Source: Limivivens faecihominis (GTDB lineage: Bacteria > Bacillota > Clostridia > Lachnospirales > Lachnospiraceae). From it: DNA of 64,000 bases. A model generated the notes under the pieces. The model ran no database searches. It was given only the letters and a program-made list of their open reading frames with translations, and was not told the DNA's origin. The stretch lies in NCBI RefSeq assembly GCF_020686945.1, contig NZ_JAJEPR010000007.1:1-64000 (forward strand), written 5' to 3'. A program made the position numbers and the translations under genes. This document shows, in pieces, positions 33,364 to 42,599 of this stretch. How positions within the stretch are numbered: position 1 is the stretch's first letter; the number at the start of each line of letters is the position of its first letter.

Positions 33364-34689
33364 TTAATAGAACTGATGTGCTCCGATCTTGATTCCTTTG
33401 CCGGAACCGGTGTTGAAGTACATGGCACTTCCGATCGGATTCTCTCCTGCCAGAGCTGCGTCTGCTGCATCATAACAGCTACTGGGGATGGAGCCATTTG
33501 CGATGACGCTGTCCAGCCAGCCGGAACCTGCCGGGCTGAACTGACCACTCTCATAGATAACGCCTTTGATCGTGCTTGCGAAGGAGCTGCTGGCCACACG
33601 GTTCAGAACAACCGCGCCCACGGCCACTTTTCCGTCCCAGCTCTGGTTGCCTGCCTCGCAGTAGATCAGGCCGGCGAGAAGCTCGCGGTCGCTGGATGAG
33701 GCGCTGGTGGATGTGTCGGTGGTGTCAGAAGAGCTGCTGTCATCGTAACTCGTGTCGGAGCTGCTGTCATAGGAGCTGCCATCATCGTAACTTGTGTCGG
33801 AGCTGCTGTCATAGGAGCTGCCATCATCGTAACTTGTGTCGGAGCTGCTGTCGGTATAAGAGCTGCCATCGTCGTAGGAGCTGTCAGTATAGCTGTTGTC
33901 ATAGCTCGTGTCATAGGAACTTCCATCGTCGTAGCTCGTGTCATAGCTGCTATCAGTGTAGGAACTTCCGTCATCGTAGCTGGTATCGCTGTAGCTGCTA
34001 TCATAGCTCGTGTCGTAGCTATTGTCGCTGTAGGAGCTTCCGTCATCATAGCTGTCATAACTGCTATCGCTATAGCTGCTTCCATCGTCATAGCTGCCAG
34101 AATTGCTGGAACCGCTCACACTGCCATAAGCATCTCCGGTAGATACAGCCTTATCCAGAATCGTGGTTTCCATCACATCCTCAGCCGGCACATAAGCCAC
34201 GGTAGCGTCATCCATCTGCACCTCTACCCAGGAGCCGTCATTGCTGAGAACCTCATACTCTTTTCCTGCTGACACAGTCGCCAGAACCTCAGAAGAACCG
34301 TCCGGCGCTGCAAAAAGACTCACGCCATCCCAGTAAGTTTTTACACCCTCGGAACCGTAAACACCGGCAAGATTCTTTGCGTCCTCGCCAAAGGCAAGGC
34401 AGTCATTTCTTACATAACCTTCCACGCCGCCGGAGATCACAAGAGACCAAGTCTCCCCTCTCTCTATCACATCAGCGGAAGCCGCCGTCGTCAGATAGCC
34501 GACGATCGTGCTGTCCTCAGAAGCGGCCGCACGGATATTTACTGCCTCCACCACATTGGCCACTGCCCGGTAAGCCCAGACATCGTCGCTGTATGTATCA
34601 TCCGCATAGACCGGAAGCGCCGTAAGAATCGAACAGGCCGCAATGGTCGCCGCAGAAATCAGTACCTTCTTTATATGATTACCTTTCAT
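33364..34689 (-). CDS. Secreted SleB-type cell wall hydrolase with SH3 domains and Ser/Asp/Tyr repeats
   Basis: A signal peptide (residues 1-29, cleavage after VYA) precedes two SH3-like wall-binding domains (about 45-100 and 115-180), a low-complexity region of about 140 residues built from SYDDGSSYDSS-type units, and a C-terminal hydrolase_2/SleB domain (ELLAGLIYCEAGNQSWDGK, with the catalytic Glu, and SGQFSPAGSGWL). SleB-type enzymes cleave peptidoglycan as lytic transglycosylases. The linker is encoded by near-perfect 42-bp tandem repeats and can vary in length. The promoter and terminator are its own. Confidence 0.87.
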   Translation of the reverse strand: MKGNHIKKVLISAATIAACSILTALPVYADDTYSDDVWAYRAVANVVEAVNIRAAASEDSTIVGYLTTAASADVIERGETWSLVISGGVEGYVRNDCLAFGEDAKNLAGVYGSEGVKTYWDGVSLFAAPDGSSEVLATVSAGKEYEVLSNDGSWVEVQMDDATVAYVPAEDVMETTILDKAVSTGDAYGSVSGSSNSGSYDDGSSYSDSSYDSYDDGSSYSDNSYDTSYDSSYSDTSYDDGSSYTDSSYDTSYDDGSSYDTSYDNSYTDSSYDDGSSYTDSSSDTSYDDGSSYDSSSDTSYDDGSSYDSSSDTSYDDSSSSDTTDTSTSASSSDRELLAGLIYCEAGNQSWDGKVAVGAVVLNRVASSSFASTIKGVIYESGQFSPAGSGWLDSVIANGSIPSSCYDAADAALAGENPIGSAMYFNTGSGKGIKIGAHQFY

Positions 34690-34777
34690 AAATTACCTCC
34701 TGAATGAATTGCAGAAGCTGTTTTTTCTACAATTCCGTTACAAATATTACAAATTTGTTAAACTTTGTTACAGGAGC

Positions 34778-34806
34778 ATTTTACTATAATGACAGGGGTT
34801 TGTCAA
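34778..34806 (-). promoter_or_regulatory. Promoter of the SleB-like gene
   Basis: TTGACA (34801-34806), 17 bp, TAAAAT (34778-34783) on the minus strand, leaving an 80-nt leader with AT-rich inverted repeats. Confidence 0.8.
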
Positions 34807-34852
34807 CTGATTTCTCGGGGTGGGGAAGGGTGGCAAAAATAGCCTCCTTTAT

Positions 34853-36010
34853 TTACGGTTTCCATTTATATCCGCATTTTTTACAAACATCTACAACTTC
34901 TCCGGATCCAACCCATCCCCAAAACGGATCATATCCACGATTTAAAACTCCAATATCCTGACAACCGCACTTTGGACATCTCACAATCCGACTTTCCGCT
35001 CTCGCAATGGCTATCGCTTCTCTTTCTTCTTTCTCCTCTTCAATCGTTTTTCCTTGATATTTTTCCGGAAACATTCCTGTGATTTTTGTCTCATATATAA
35101 ATTTTTTTAACTCTCTTGGAAGAATGCCCGTCATTTGTGATAATTCTTGAATTACTTGATTCATTTGAGCAGAATCTACTTTATTTTCCATTATTCGTGC
35201 ATAAAAACTCGTCAAATTATACTCACATTGATTATACTCACCTTTATTAAAAATACACACCATTTCCGGATCGCCAGAAATAATTTCTCCAGATCGTGAT
35301 TTTTGGCATTTTCGTTTTACCATATTCTGAAACTCTTCCATTCTCTTAAATCTGGTTATTTCCTTTTTGGCATAAGCCGTAAAATCCATCTCTGCTTCTT
35401 CATATTGTTTTAACCGTGGTAATAACCGATCTAATTCTTCACGAGACGATTTTCCAGCTTCTATCATTACAGGAAATAGAAACATCAAGCATAATGGAGT
35501 AAGATCCAAAATCAAAGGCCAGTCTCTACAACAATAAACTAATATAAACGAAATAATAGCTGGAACAAAGAAAAAAATAAAAGCCAAGTTTTCAAAGTAT
35601 TCTGCCTTATATTTCAGCCGATTTACATATTTTTCATAATTTTCAGGCAATCCTGAGGGTTTAGTTGGTCTTGCTATATTATAATGCTTTAATTCTTCTT
35701 CAAAAGTTAAATTTTCTTTTATTTTTCCCTCATCGTCATATATATCTTTTATATTATTCATTAAAACAATATCTGACCAGTCAATCAACTTATAATCAAA
35801 AGCATAACCAAACTCTCTATTTGGATAATTCATTGTATCATATTTATACTTCCATAATTCCTTGTCTCTTTTTCGTGTGTCCGGATACGTCTGCGGGTCA
35901 TATTCTTTTGCAATGAACTTATAATCGCATGTATAACAACTATCCACAAAATCCGGCAATATTTCCCCACATTTTGGACATCTCATATCAACCCATGCCA
36001 TAAACATCAT
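34853..36010 (-). CDS. Two-zinc-ribbon membrane protein next to csm6
   Basis: The protein of up to 385 residues (or about 377 from MRCPKCG) has an N-terminal zinc ribbon CPKCGE...CYTC, a central pair of hydrophobic helices (about 140-160 and 165-187) and a C-terminal zinc ribbon CPKCGC...CKKCGY. The middle region after the helices is charged and helical. I do not recognise a family beyond the ribbons. It lies 69 bp downstream of csm6 on the same strand and shares the island's AT-rich composition, so it may be cotranscribed with csm6 as a type III accessory, but it could be an unrelated island gene. Confidence 0.6.
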   Translation of the reverse strand: MMFMAWVDMRCPKCGEILPDFVDSCYTCDYKFIAKEYDPQTYPDTRKRDKELWKYKYDTMNYPNREFGYAFDYKLIDWSDIVLMNNIKDIYDDEGKIKENLTFEEELKHYNIARPTKPSGLPENYEKYVNRLKYKAEYFENLAFIFFFVPAIISFILVYCCRDWPLILDLTPLCLMFLFPVMIEAGKSSREELDRLLPRLKQYEEAEMDFTAYAKKEITRFKRMEEFQNMVKRKCQKSRSGEIISGDPEMVCIFNKGEYNQCEYNLTSFYARIMENKVDSAQMNQVIQELSQMTGILPRELKKFIYETKITGMFPEKYQGKTIEEEKEEREAIAIARAESRIVRCPKCGCQDIGVLNRGYDPFWGWVGSGEVVDVCKKCGYKWKP

Positions 36011-36079
36011 TCTCCTATACTCATTATTTTAACGCCTACCATTTTTCATAAACAAATAAAAATTCTAGAAAAATTTTAC

Positions 36080-37399
36080 TTAACATTGATCAAGTTCTTT
36101 TATAATTTCTTGATTCATTAAGTCATAAGAATCCCAGTTTTCTTTTCTAAGATTAATTTTTACCTGCTCACAAATATATTTTATCAGACCCATTATTTCT
36201 GAAATAGATTTTCCAGTCTTCTCTTTCACCCAATCAGGTGTAGCAGATACAATATTATGAGCAGCAATATTACGCACATTGTGCTCTACATCAACCAAAT
36301 CCTGCACTCGTTTTGCAAGATTTTCCGAAGAACATTTTTTCTGTATTACGTTATTAAGCTGTGCTGAATATACTGGTCCAAAATTGAATTGCAGATACTC
36401 CCCCTGAAGCAACCTCAACATTTCTGTTCCTTCCAGTTTTGATCTGCTCCATTTTCGTATGTTTCCATTCGCATAATACTTTTGAATTTCCACATCACAA
36501 TACTGTTCAAGAACTATCTCTAGCAGGTCTACTCCCAACGGTGTAATTGCTCGAATAAAATCTGCATATTCTTTTCTTCTCACCTTTAAGTCTAGCACAA
36601 GTGTATATTCGAACAAAATCTTTTTAATATTATTCTCCTTAATAACAGATAAAACCCTATTTTTTTCCGGTAAAACAAGATTCATTTTTTCCCAATTTAG
36701 GGAAGATCGTGCTTCTGCTGCTTCCAGCCACCGAAATGCTCTTGATGACAAATCTTCCCGAATATCTTTTCCTACTTCTAAAGCTGCCGAATAATCATAA
36801 GATAATAAATGTTTTTTTATAATATCAATTTTTAAAAGTCTCATTAAATTGATACAACGTACCTCAACACACCGGTTTTCTGCACCTATCTCGTTATCTT
36901 GATTCAATTCCCAGTTTGCCACTACATCATATTCTTTTCGTTCTTCATGTTCCAAATTACTTTCTTTTTTAGGCGTAGAGACTTGTATCGGTAAAAAACG
37001 ATACTCAGCCAAAGTTGCCATCACCAGAAGAGCACTTTTCATACTAGGAGTTCCTGATGCCATATTTAACAACAACTGCTCTTCTTTCCCTTTCTTTGCT
37101 TCTATTTCTCCTATGATCTTACGAAATTCATTATAAAAAACATCGTATTGCTGTACTTGCACCATCTCTGGTGCTTCTATCACATGAACTTCAAAATCGT
37201 GATGTAAGGCTTCTCCTAAAAGTTCCAATGTTTTTACATAACGATTATCCTTTTTATGATTCTCCAACATTTCTTTTGAAAGATATAAGTAGACCACATC
37301 TGGTAAATAGTGCCTGCAAATATGAAGTAAAGACCCGTCATGAAAATATTTTATCGGGTCAGTATTTCCCACAGGTGAAAATAAATATTTCTTTTCCAT
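36080..37399 (-). CDS. csm6: Csm6-like CARF-HEPN ribonuclease
   Basis: The 439-residue protein is an accessory RNase of type III CRISPR systems, activated by cyclic oligoadenylate made by Cas10. The N-terminal CARF domain begins YLFSPVGNTDP and carries the ligand-loop NMASGTPSMKSAL near residue 110. The C-terminal HEPN domain has the R-x4-H motif RNIAAH (Arg376, His381). It follows cas2 with a 14-bp gap. Both key motifs are intact, so it should be active. Confidence 0.9.
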   Translation of the reverse strand: MEKKYLFSPVGNTDPIKYFHDGSLLHICRHYLPDVVYLYLSKEMLENHKKDNRYVKTLELLGEALHHDFEVHVIEAPEMVQVQQYDVFYNEFRKIIGEIEAKKGKEEQLLLNMASGTPSMKSALLVMATLAEYRFLPIQVSTPKKESNLEHEERKEYDVVANWELNQDNEIGAENRCVEVRCINLMRLLKIDIIKKHLLSYDYSAALEVGKDIREDLSSRAFRWLEAAEARSSLNWEKMNLVLPEKNRVLSVIKENNIKKILFEYTLVLDLKVRRKEYADFIRAITPLGVDLLEIVLEQYCDVEIQKYYANGNIRKWSRSKLEGTEMLRLLQGEYLQFNFGPVYSAQLNNVIQKKCSSENLAKRVQDLVDVEHNVRNIAAHNIVSATPDWVKEKTGKSISEIMGLIKYICEQVKINLRKENWDSYDLMNQEIIKELDQC

Positions 37400-37413
37400 T
37401 TTTCCCTTCCTTT

Positions 37414-37767
37414 TTAAATCAAAATAATTTCTTCCTCAAATTCCGGTACTGTTCCCCAGGATGTTACTTTACCCTTTCCTGTGATTCGATAAATCCGCAC
37501 ATTATCTTCATTATCTTTTAATTCTATATATTTTGGAATTTCTCTGACCATTTTTTCGTACCGTTGTGAAGAAAGCATTGCTTCAAAAGCAGATTTTTGA
37601 ACCCTTTTTCCATAACCTTCTAAAAATTTTGCAAATTTTACACGACGCTTATTATCTACAATATCATAAATAATCAATATAAACTGCTTATCATCTTCTA
37701 ATTCTTCCGCTATCTGAAAATAATAATCCTCATCATCGAATGATAATTGGCTCATAAAGCTCTGCAT
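37414..37767 (-). CDS. cas2: CRISPR-associated endonuclease Cas2
   Basis: The start MQSFMSQL lies just after GAGGAGGGAG and inside the end of cas1 (35-bp overlap), giving 117 residues, slightly longer than the usual 85-100. The ferredoxin-like core has FILIIYDIVDNKRR with the metal-binding Asp, then AFEAMLSSQRYEKM. With Cas1 it integrates new spacers. The extra length is at the N-terminus (before the first strand) and a C-terminal acidic tail. Confidence 0.92.
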   Translation of the reverse strand: MQSFMSQLSFDDEDYYFQIAEELEDDKQFILIIYDIVDNKRRVKFAKFLEGYGKRVQKSAFEAMLSSQRYEKMVREIPKYIELKDNEDNVRIYRITGKGKVTSWGTVPEFEEEIILI

Positions 37768-38734
37768 CTCCCTCCTCAATTGCCTTTGCCAAACTTTCCA
37801 TCTGTAAAAAGATGCCTCTTCTGAAACTAACTGGATAATCAATATATTTCAGATAGCGAACTTCTGTCTGAAATTTTCTTTCCAGTTTATTCAAATAAAC
37901 TTTCAATCCATTTTTCGTCATATAACACCCAGGCCGATCTTCATTACAAATAAAACCATCTTTAGCAATTTCGTGTCCATTGATCATACTCATCACCGTA
38001 GCATCTACAATAATTGCCCGCCATTCTTCCATTAAATCACTGGCCAAAGTTGGATGTTTTTCTGCATCCCTATGAATAAATCCAAAAAATGGATTTAACC
38101 CTTTCATTTCAATTTTACAATAGACTTCATTCATAAGGATAGAGTAACCCAGACTTATCATAGAATTAAATTCATCTCTGGGTGGTCTTTTACTTCTGCC
38201 TTGGAAATAAAATTGTTTATCTATACATTCAGAAAGACCTTTAAAATAATACTTTGCAGCCTGTCCTTCAAAACCAATCATTTCACTTATTTTTTGGCAT
38301 TCGAGAACTTTATTCCTACAAATATTCATCATTTTTTGTTCTTCATTCAAAGTAATTCCTTTACTTTTTTCATATCGTTTTAAAACTACACTCTGATTTT
38401 TGATTTTTGCATTCAGGATCTTTTTCCCTATCTTTACTGCAAATTCTGTATCATACAAAGCACTTTGTTTCCTCTGTCGTTCTGTATTTACATGTCCAGT
38501 AGAAATGAGTCGTCCAAAATATCTTCCACCCTTAGAAAAATAAGATACTGATATTCCTCGTTCCATGCATTCTTCTGCACATTGAGTCGTCATCTGTGAT
38601 TGACCCATGATTGTGATTGCTTCCAAAGATTCAATAGGAATCATCCTTTTCATTCCATCTTTGTATGTAACCGTACACTGATTTGCTTCTACACCAATTA
38701 CTGCCCCATTCTCATTTACATACAGTAAACCCAT
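37733..38734 (-). CDS. cas1: CRISPR-associated endonuclease Cas1
   Basis: The 333-residue integrase has the N-terminal beta domain (MGLLYVNENG) and the catalytic helical domain with Glu156 in GFEGQAAKYYF, His221 in FGFIHRD and the acidic LMEEWRAIIVD region. It is full length and not fused to a reverse transcriptase. It starts about 30 bp from the trailer end of the array and overlaps cas2. Confidence 0.95.
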   Translation of the reverse strand: MGLLYVNENGAVIGVEANQCTVTYKDGMKRMIPIESLEAITIMGQSQMTTQCAEECMERGISVSYFSKGGRYFGRLISTGHVNTERQRKQSALYDTEFAVKIGKKILNAKIKNQSVVLKRYEKSKGITLNEEQKMMNICRNKVLECQKISEMIGFEGQAAKYYFKGLSECIDKQFYFQGRSKRPPRDEFNSMISLGYSILMNEVYCKIEMKGLNPFFGFIHRDAEKHPTLASDLMEEWRAIIVDATVMSMINGHEIAKDGFICNEDRPGCYMTKNGLKVYLNKLERKFQTEVRYLKYIDYPVSFRRGIFLQMESLAKAIEEGDAELYEPIIIR

Positions 38735-38764
38735 AACAGATCTCCTCCTTCATTACCAACTATG

Positions 38765-40385
38765 TAACACGTCCCCTGACGGGGAATATATTTCTCTAAT
38801 ATGTTAAAAACCAAACTCCAGAAATCTGCTTGGCGTTTCCGTCCCCCAGCGGGAACTGTATTTCTCTAATCCAACTCTTCGTGTCTTATATGTCAACGCA
38901 GAACCGTTTCCGTCCCCTAACGGGGACTGTATTTCTCTAACTTGCAACTATTAACTCTACAATCATCCCGGAAAACGTTTCCGTCCCCTAACGGGGACTG
39001 TATTTCTCTAAACTCAACTCTACAAGGTCTGTCAAGTGGTAACTTTAGTTTCCGTCCCCTAACGGGGACTGTATTTCTCTAATTCATAATAGAAAGCCTT
39101 GTATGTAAGTGTGAGATATTGGTTTCCGTCCCCTAACGGGGACTGTATTTCTCTAAAAAAACAAGAAGGGTATTGAACAAAGTCTCACTGGTTTCCGTCC
39201 CCTAACGGGGACTGTATTTCTCTAACTGATAAGTAAATTTGATTACTTCGTTGGAAGAGTTTCCGTCCCCTAACGGGGACTGTATTTCTCTAACCCAAAG
39301 CAGTCTTGCCAGAATGCCAGACTACAATACGTTTCCGTCCCCTAACGGGGACTGTATTTCTCTAACCAAAGGAGGGAGTGCGTATGGACTACAAGGAACG
39401 TGTTTCCGTCCCCTAACGGGGACTGTATTTCTCTAACTGATATGAAAAAAACTATTGATTTACTAAATGGTTTCCGTCCCCTAACGGGGACTGTATTTCT
39501 CTAACCATGAGTGCAAAAGTAATTAAAACAAGTGAAGGTTTAACGTTTCCGTCCCCTAACGGGGACTGTATTTCTCTAACGAAAAGTTTCATATGGACAT
39601 CCGTTGGTATGATTGTTTCCGTCCCCTAACGGGGACTGTATTTCTCTAACAATCGTGAACTCACAACGCTCAAACGTGAGATTCAGCAGTTTCCGTCCCC
39701 TAACGGGGACTGTATTTCTCTAACCCAAGGATAGAGAAGAGCTTGCGAACTGGTTGAGTAATAGTTTCCGTCCCCTAACGGGGACTGTATTTCTCTAACT
39801 GTTTAACTTTGCCTTTACCAAAAAGACAGCTGTTTTGTTTCCGTCCCCTAACGGGGACTGTATTTCTCTAACCACATAAACCGACACGGGGAAAGACTAT
39901 CACAAGCAAGTTTCCGTCCCCTAACGGGGACTGTATTTCTCTAACCTGATAAAATGTCAAAATGTGTCATTTGCGGCAAAGAATTGTTTCCGTCCCCTAA
40001 CGGGGACTGTATTTCTCTAACTGACTATTGACAACTTATAGATTGACAAGCAAGAAAGGTTTCCGTCCCCTAACGGGGACTGTATTTCTCTAACGGAATA
40101 CAACTACACCAAAAACAAAAAGGGTATTGAACAAGTTTCCGTCCCCTAACGGGGACTGTATTTCTCTAACAAAGAATTCTTGCGGAACGTATGACTTATG
40201 CAGATGTTTCCGTCCCCTAACGGGGACTGTATTTCTCTAACAAGCAAAAGTTGACCGCATGTTCCTCCAGGGCAAAGTTTCCGTCCCCTAACGGGGACTG
40301 TATTTCTCTAACATTAACAAGGGGGTGTAAGAATGCCGTATTTAAGAAAGTTTCCGTCCCCTAACGGGGACTGTATTTCTCTAAC
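38765..40385 (-). CRISPR. Type III-A CRISPR array: 22 repeats plus one decayed repeat, 22 spacers
   Basis: The 36-bp repeat, read on the minus strand, starts GTTAGAGAAATACAG, contains the CCCCGTTAGGGG hairpin and ends GGGGACGGAAAC; the last eight bases (ACGGAAAC) are the usual type III crRNA 5' tag. Transcription is therefore leftwards. Repeats begin (plus-strand coordinates) at 38835, 38906, 38977, 39048 and so on to 40350. A decayed repeat at 38765-38800 and a mutated one at 38835 mark the old, cas1-proximal end. Spacers are 32-40 bp. Two spacers overlap in sequence (39158-39190 and 40095-40134). Confidence 0.98.
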
Positions 40386-40519
40386 ACCCTCCTTGAAACC
40401 TCGCATTTTATCTGGGTTCATTTTACAATTTGCGTGAGAAAAATTATTTTGAGAAATACAGCTTTTTGAAATTATAAAAAAGCTCAAAATTTGTTATATT
40501 TCTGCGGTGCGCGGGAAAA
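40386..40519 (-). promoter_or_regulatory. CRISPR leader, with hairpin after csm5
   Basis: This AT-rich stretch lies at the end with perfect repeats, so it should be the leader. It contains an AGCTTTTT...AAAAAGCT hairpin (about 40461-40486) that may end the csm transcript, and an 11-base segment identical to part of the repeat in opposite orientation (40455-40465). I see no convincing sigma-A promoter. Confidence 0.6.
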
Positions 40520-41605
40520 TCAAGAAATTGATAACTCGCATTGCCCCATCATATATTCTTTTCCTTTATAACGAGTACATTTTAGCACATGTGGTGAAAC
40601 ACCTTTTCTTACATCTTCATCATGTTTATGATCTCGTGGCACACCAGTTTTTTCAAAAATATCCTTTACAATGCTTACCCCTTCTTGTCCTTCAAACATT
40701 GCATAAGTCATAGTTTTTGACACAAAACCACAACCGCCACCTAAAAACACTGTCTGATCGGATGCCCTGTCCATCCCTGAAAACTTACTCTGAAATACAT
40801 CATAATATCTGTCATAAAAAATTTCAACTGCCTTTAAAATCTCTTCTGGGTTAAGATGACAAATACTCTGATCTATTGTCATGCTGGTATGAATCACAGT
40901 TCCAGGCTTTACACATTCACGCAAAAGATTGATCGTTCCTTCCTTTCCATCTATATGGCGATCCCATTTCTGACAAAGGATTATATCTTTTCTTTCCAAA
41001 ACATCACTATCTCCAATTATAAGCCCCGCCATGATATCATTTACTTTCTCACTTTTTTTCAGAGTATGAAATGCTTTATTCTCTATAGCTTCTATGTTTT
41101 TTGAAAGTACCCGTTTTCTATTGCATGGAATCTGAATATCTTGTTTTATACTTGTTCGTTCTATACGATATTTTTCAGGATACTGTATAATGTCCGCACA
41201 CAACAAAATAGTTCTCAACATACCTTTAATAGAACTGCCTGGTATATACGGATTTCCATAAGGATCTACCATACATGCCATAATCTGCATTTTCCCCCGT
41301 TCCATCTGGATATCTCCAGCATTCAACACATATTTCATACAGCTTTCTATTTCTTTGGTCGGAATCTTATTTTTCTGAACCCAATGTTTCAAATCTTCTT
41401 TTGTATCCTTTACCATGAACCGTTCCAGTTCTGTCTCCAAATGTCTCCTTTTCGCTAACAGATATAACTTTTCAGCATCAACAATTCCAACCGTACTTCG
41501 ATTTAAAAAAAGATATTCTTTTTTCTGAATTTCATATCCGCTTCCCACAAAAACTGGTCCCTGAACTTTCAAACTTAAATCATATACTTTTAACGACCGA
41601 TTCAT
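40520..41605 (-). CDS. csm5: Type III-A RAMP protein Csm5
   Basis: The 361-residue RAMP subunit caps the foot of the Csm effector. It has the N-terminal LKVQGPVFVGSGYEI strand-turn, the PYIPGSSIKGMLRT glycine-rich RAMP segment near residue 120 and a C-terminal FLGGGCGFVSKT loop. It overlaps csm4 by 4 bp and is the last effector gene before the leader and array. Confidence 0.93.
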   Translation of the reverse strand: MNRSLKVYDLSLKVQGPVFVGSGYEIQKKEYLFLNRSTVGIVDAEKLYLLAKRRHLETELERFMVKDTKEDLKHWVQKNKIPTKEIESCMKYVLNAGDIQMERGKMQIMACMVDPYGNPYIPGSSIKGMLRTILLCADIIQYPEKYRIERTSIKQDIQIPCNRKRVLSKNIEAIENKAFHTLKKSEKVNDIMAGLIIGDSDVLERKDIILCQKWDRHIDGKEGTINLLRECVKPGTVIHTSMTIDQSICHLNPEEILKAVEIFYDRYYDVFQSKFSGMDRASDQTVFLGGGCGFVSKTMTYAMFEGQEGVSIVKDIFEKTGVPRDHKHDEDVRKGVSPHVLKCTRYKGKEYMMGQCELSIS

Positions 41606-42531
41606 ATATCTACCCCCAGAAAAAGTGCCTTTTCATATCGAAACACTGAATGTCTTCCACCCTCTCTTTCTTCGATTAATCTTCCTTCAAACATCTTTTC
41701 AAAGCATGAGCCGGCATCAAAAACATACAAATCTCTTTTTCTTCTTTGCTGCTCTGCATAGGTCTCTGAACTCACAAATCCACTTCTTTTCAAAACACTA
41801 TAAGATGCATTTTCAAGAATCTTTTCCATCTCCTGATCTTCTGGCAAAGCAACAGAAAGAAGCATATATTTATCCGCTTTTTTCTGTAATTTTTCCTTTA
41901 GCTCATCTGGCATTTCATGTTCCATATATTCAAAACGGCCCAAACCAGCGCTTCGCTTTCCTCCAAGCCCACTATAAGAAAGACTATCCAGCAATTTTTT
42001 AAATAATTCTACTGCCTCCAGTTCCTGATAAGCCAAAATCAAATACAATCCATTTCCTTCTGAAAAATAAAATGCATTCACCCGATAAGGCTCCGACTCT
42101 TCATTTCCCCGAAGTCCCACTGAAACTTTCATACTATGTACGCCAAATTTTTGTTCTTCTTTTAATTCTTCCTCCGGGTATTCTCCTTTCAAAAAATTTT
42201 CCAGATATTCTTGTGGAATATATTTCATTTTTTTAAAACGCTTTTTTTCTACTGAATTTCCCTTTTTTTCATCTTTTACTGCTTTATAAGAAATCATTGG
42301 CTTTGGAATATAATACCGTCTTTCCTTATAGGGAAAAGCATCAGAAAAAAGTAATTCATTTTTTCTGACATAACCAAGAAACTCTCTTTCCATCCCCAAT
42401 TTCAATGCTTCCATAAAAAGCGCTGAAAACAAAGTATCTGCATGAAAAGTAAGCTCTGCATTTTCCAGATTTCCTTTTCCAAAACGGACACCGTTTTGAA
42501 ATTCCAGTTTATACAATTTGTAGTCCACCAT
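41602..42531 (-). CDS. csm4: Type III-A RAMP protein Csm4
   Basis: The 309-residue protein binds the crRNA 5' tag and contacts Cas10. Features are VRFGKGNLENAELTFHADT with FSALFMEAL near the N-terminus and the glycine-rich SYSGLGGKRSAGLGRFEY near residue 195. An IS110-family element lies between its start and csm3, so its original promoter and ribosome context upstream are altered; AGAGAG is the only purine stretch close to the start codon. Confidence 0.93.
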   Translation of the reverse strand: MVDYKLYKLEFQNGVRFGKGNLENAELTFHADTLFSALFMEALKLGMEREFLGYVRKNELLFSDAFPYKERRYYIPKPMISYKAVKDEKKGNSVEKKRFKKMKYIPQEYLENFLKGEYPEEELKEEQKFGVHSMKVSVGLRGNEESEPYRVNAFYFSEGNGLYLILAYQELEAVELFKKLLDSLSYSGLGGKRSAGLGRFEYMEHEMPDELKEKLQKKADKYMLLSVALPEDQEMEKILENASYSVLKRSGFVSSETYAEQQRRKRDLYVFDAGSCFEKMFEGRLIEEREGGRHSVFRYEKALFLGVDI

Positions 42532-42556
42532 ATTCTCTCTATTCTTTTTAGTGCAT

Positions 42557-42595
42557 GTTCAACAAAAAGCCTTGATTTTACTGACTTTGTTGAAC
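42557..42595 (-). other. 10-bp inverted repeat just upstream of csm4
   Basis: GTTCAACAAA and TTTGTTGAAC (42557-42566, 42586-42595) form a perfect stem. It is at or near the element end. It could be a subterminal IS repeat or a structure impeding csm4 expression. Confidence 0.5.
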
Positions 42596-42599
42596 TGTT

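Noticed and set aside
33576..34142. Cys/Arg/His-rich open frame opposite the SleB-like gene
   Set aside because: It is the mirror of the tandem-repeat linker, which keeps all frames open.
37733..38734. Cas1 fused to a reverse transcriptase
   Set aside because: The protein is 333 residues with a normal Cas1 N-terminus; no RT motifs nearby.
39239..39436. Open frame inside the CRISPR array
   Set aside because: Made of repeats and spacers; no gene.
40386..40519. tracrRNA-like RNA in the leader
   Set aside because: Only 11 bases match the repeat and there is no Cas9 or Cas12; pairing alone does not make a tracrRNA.
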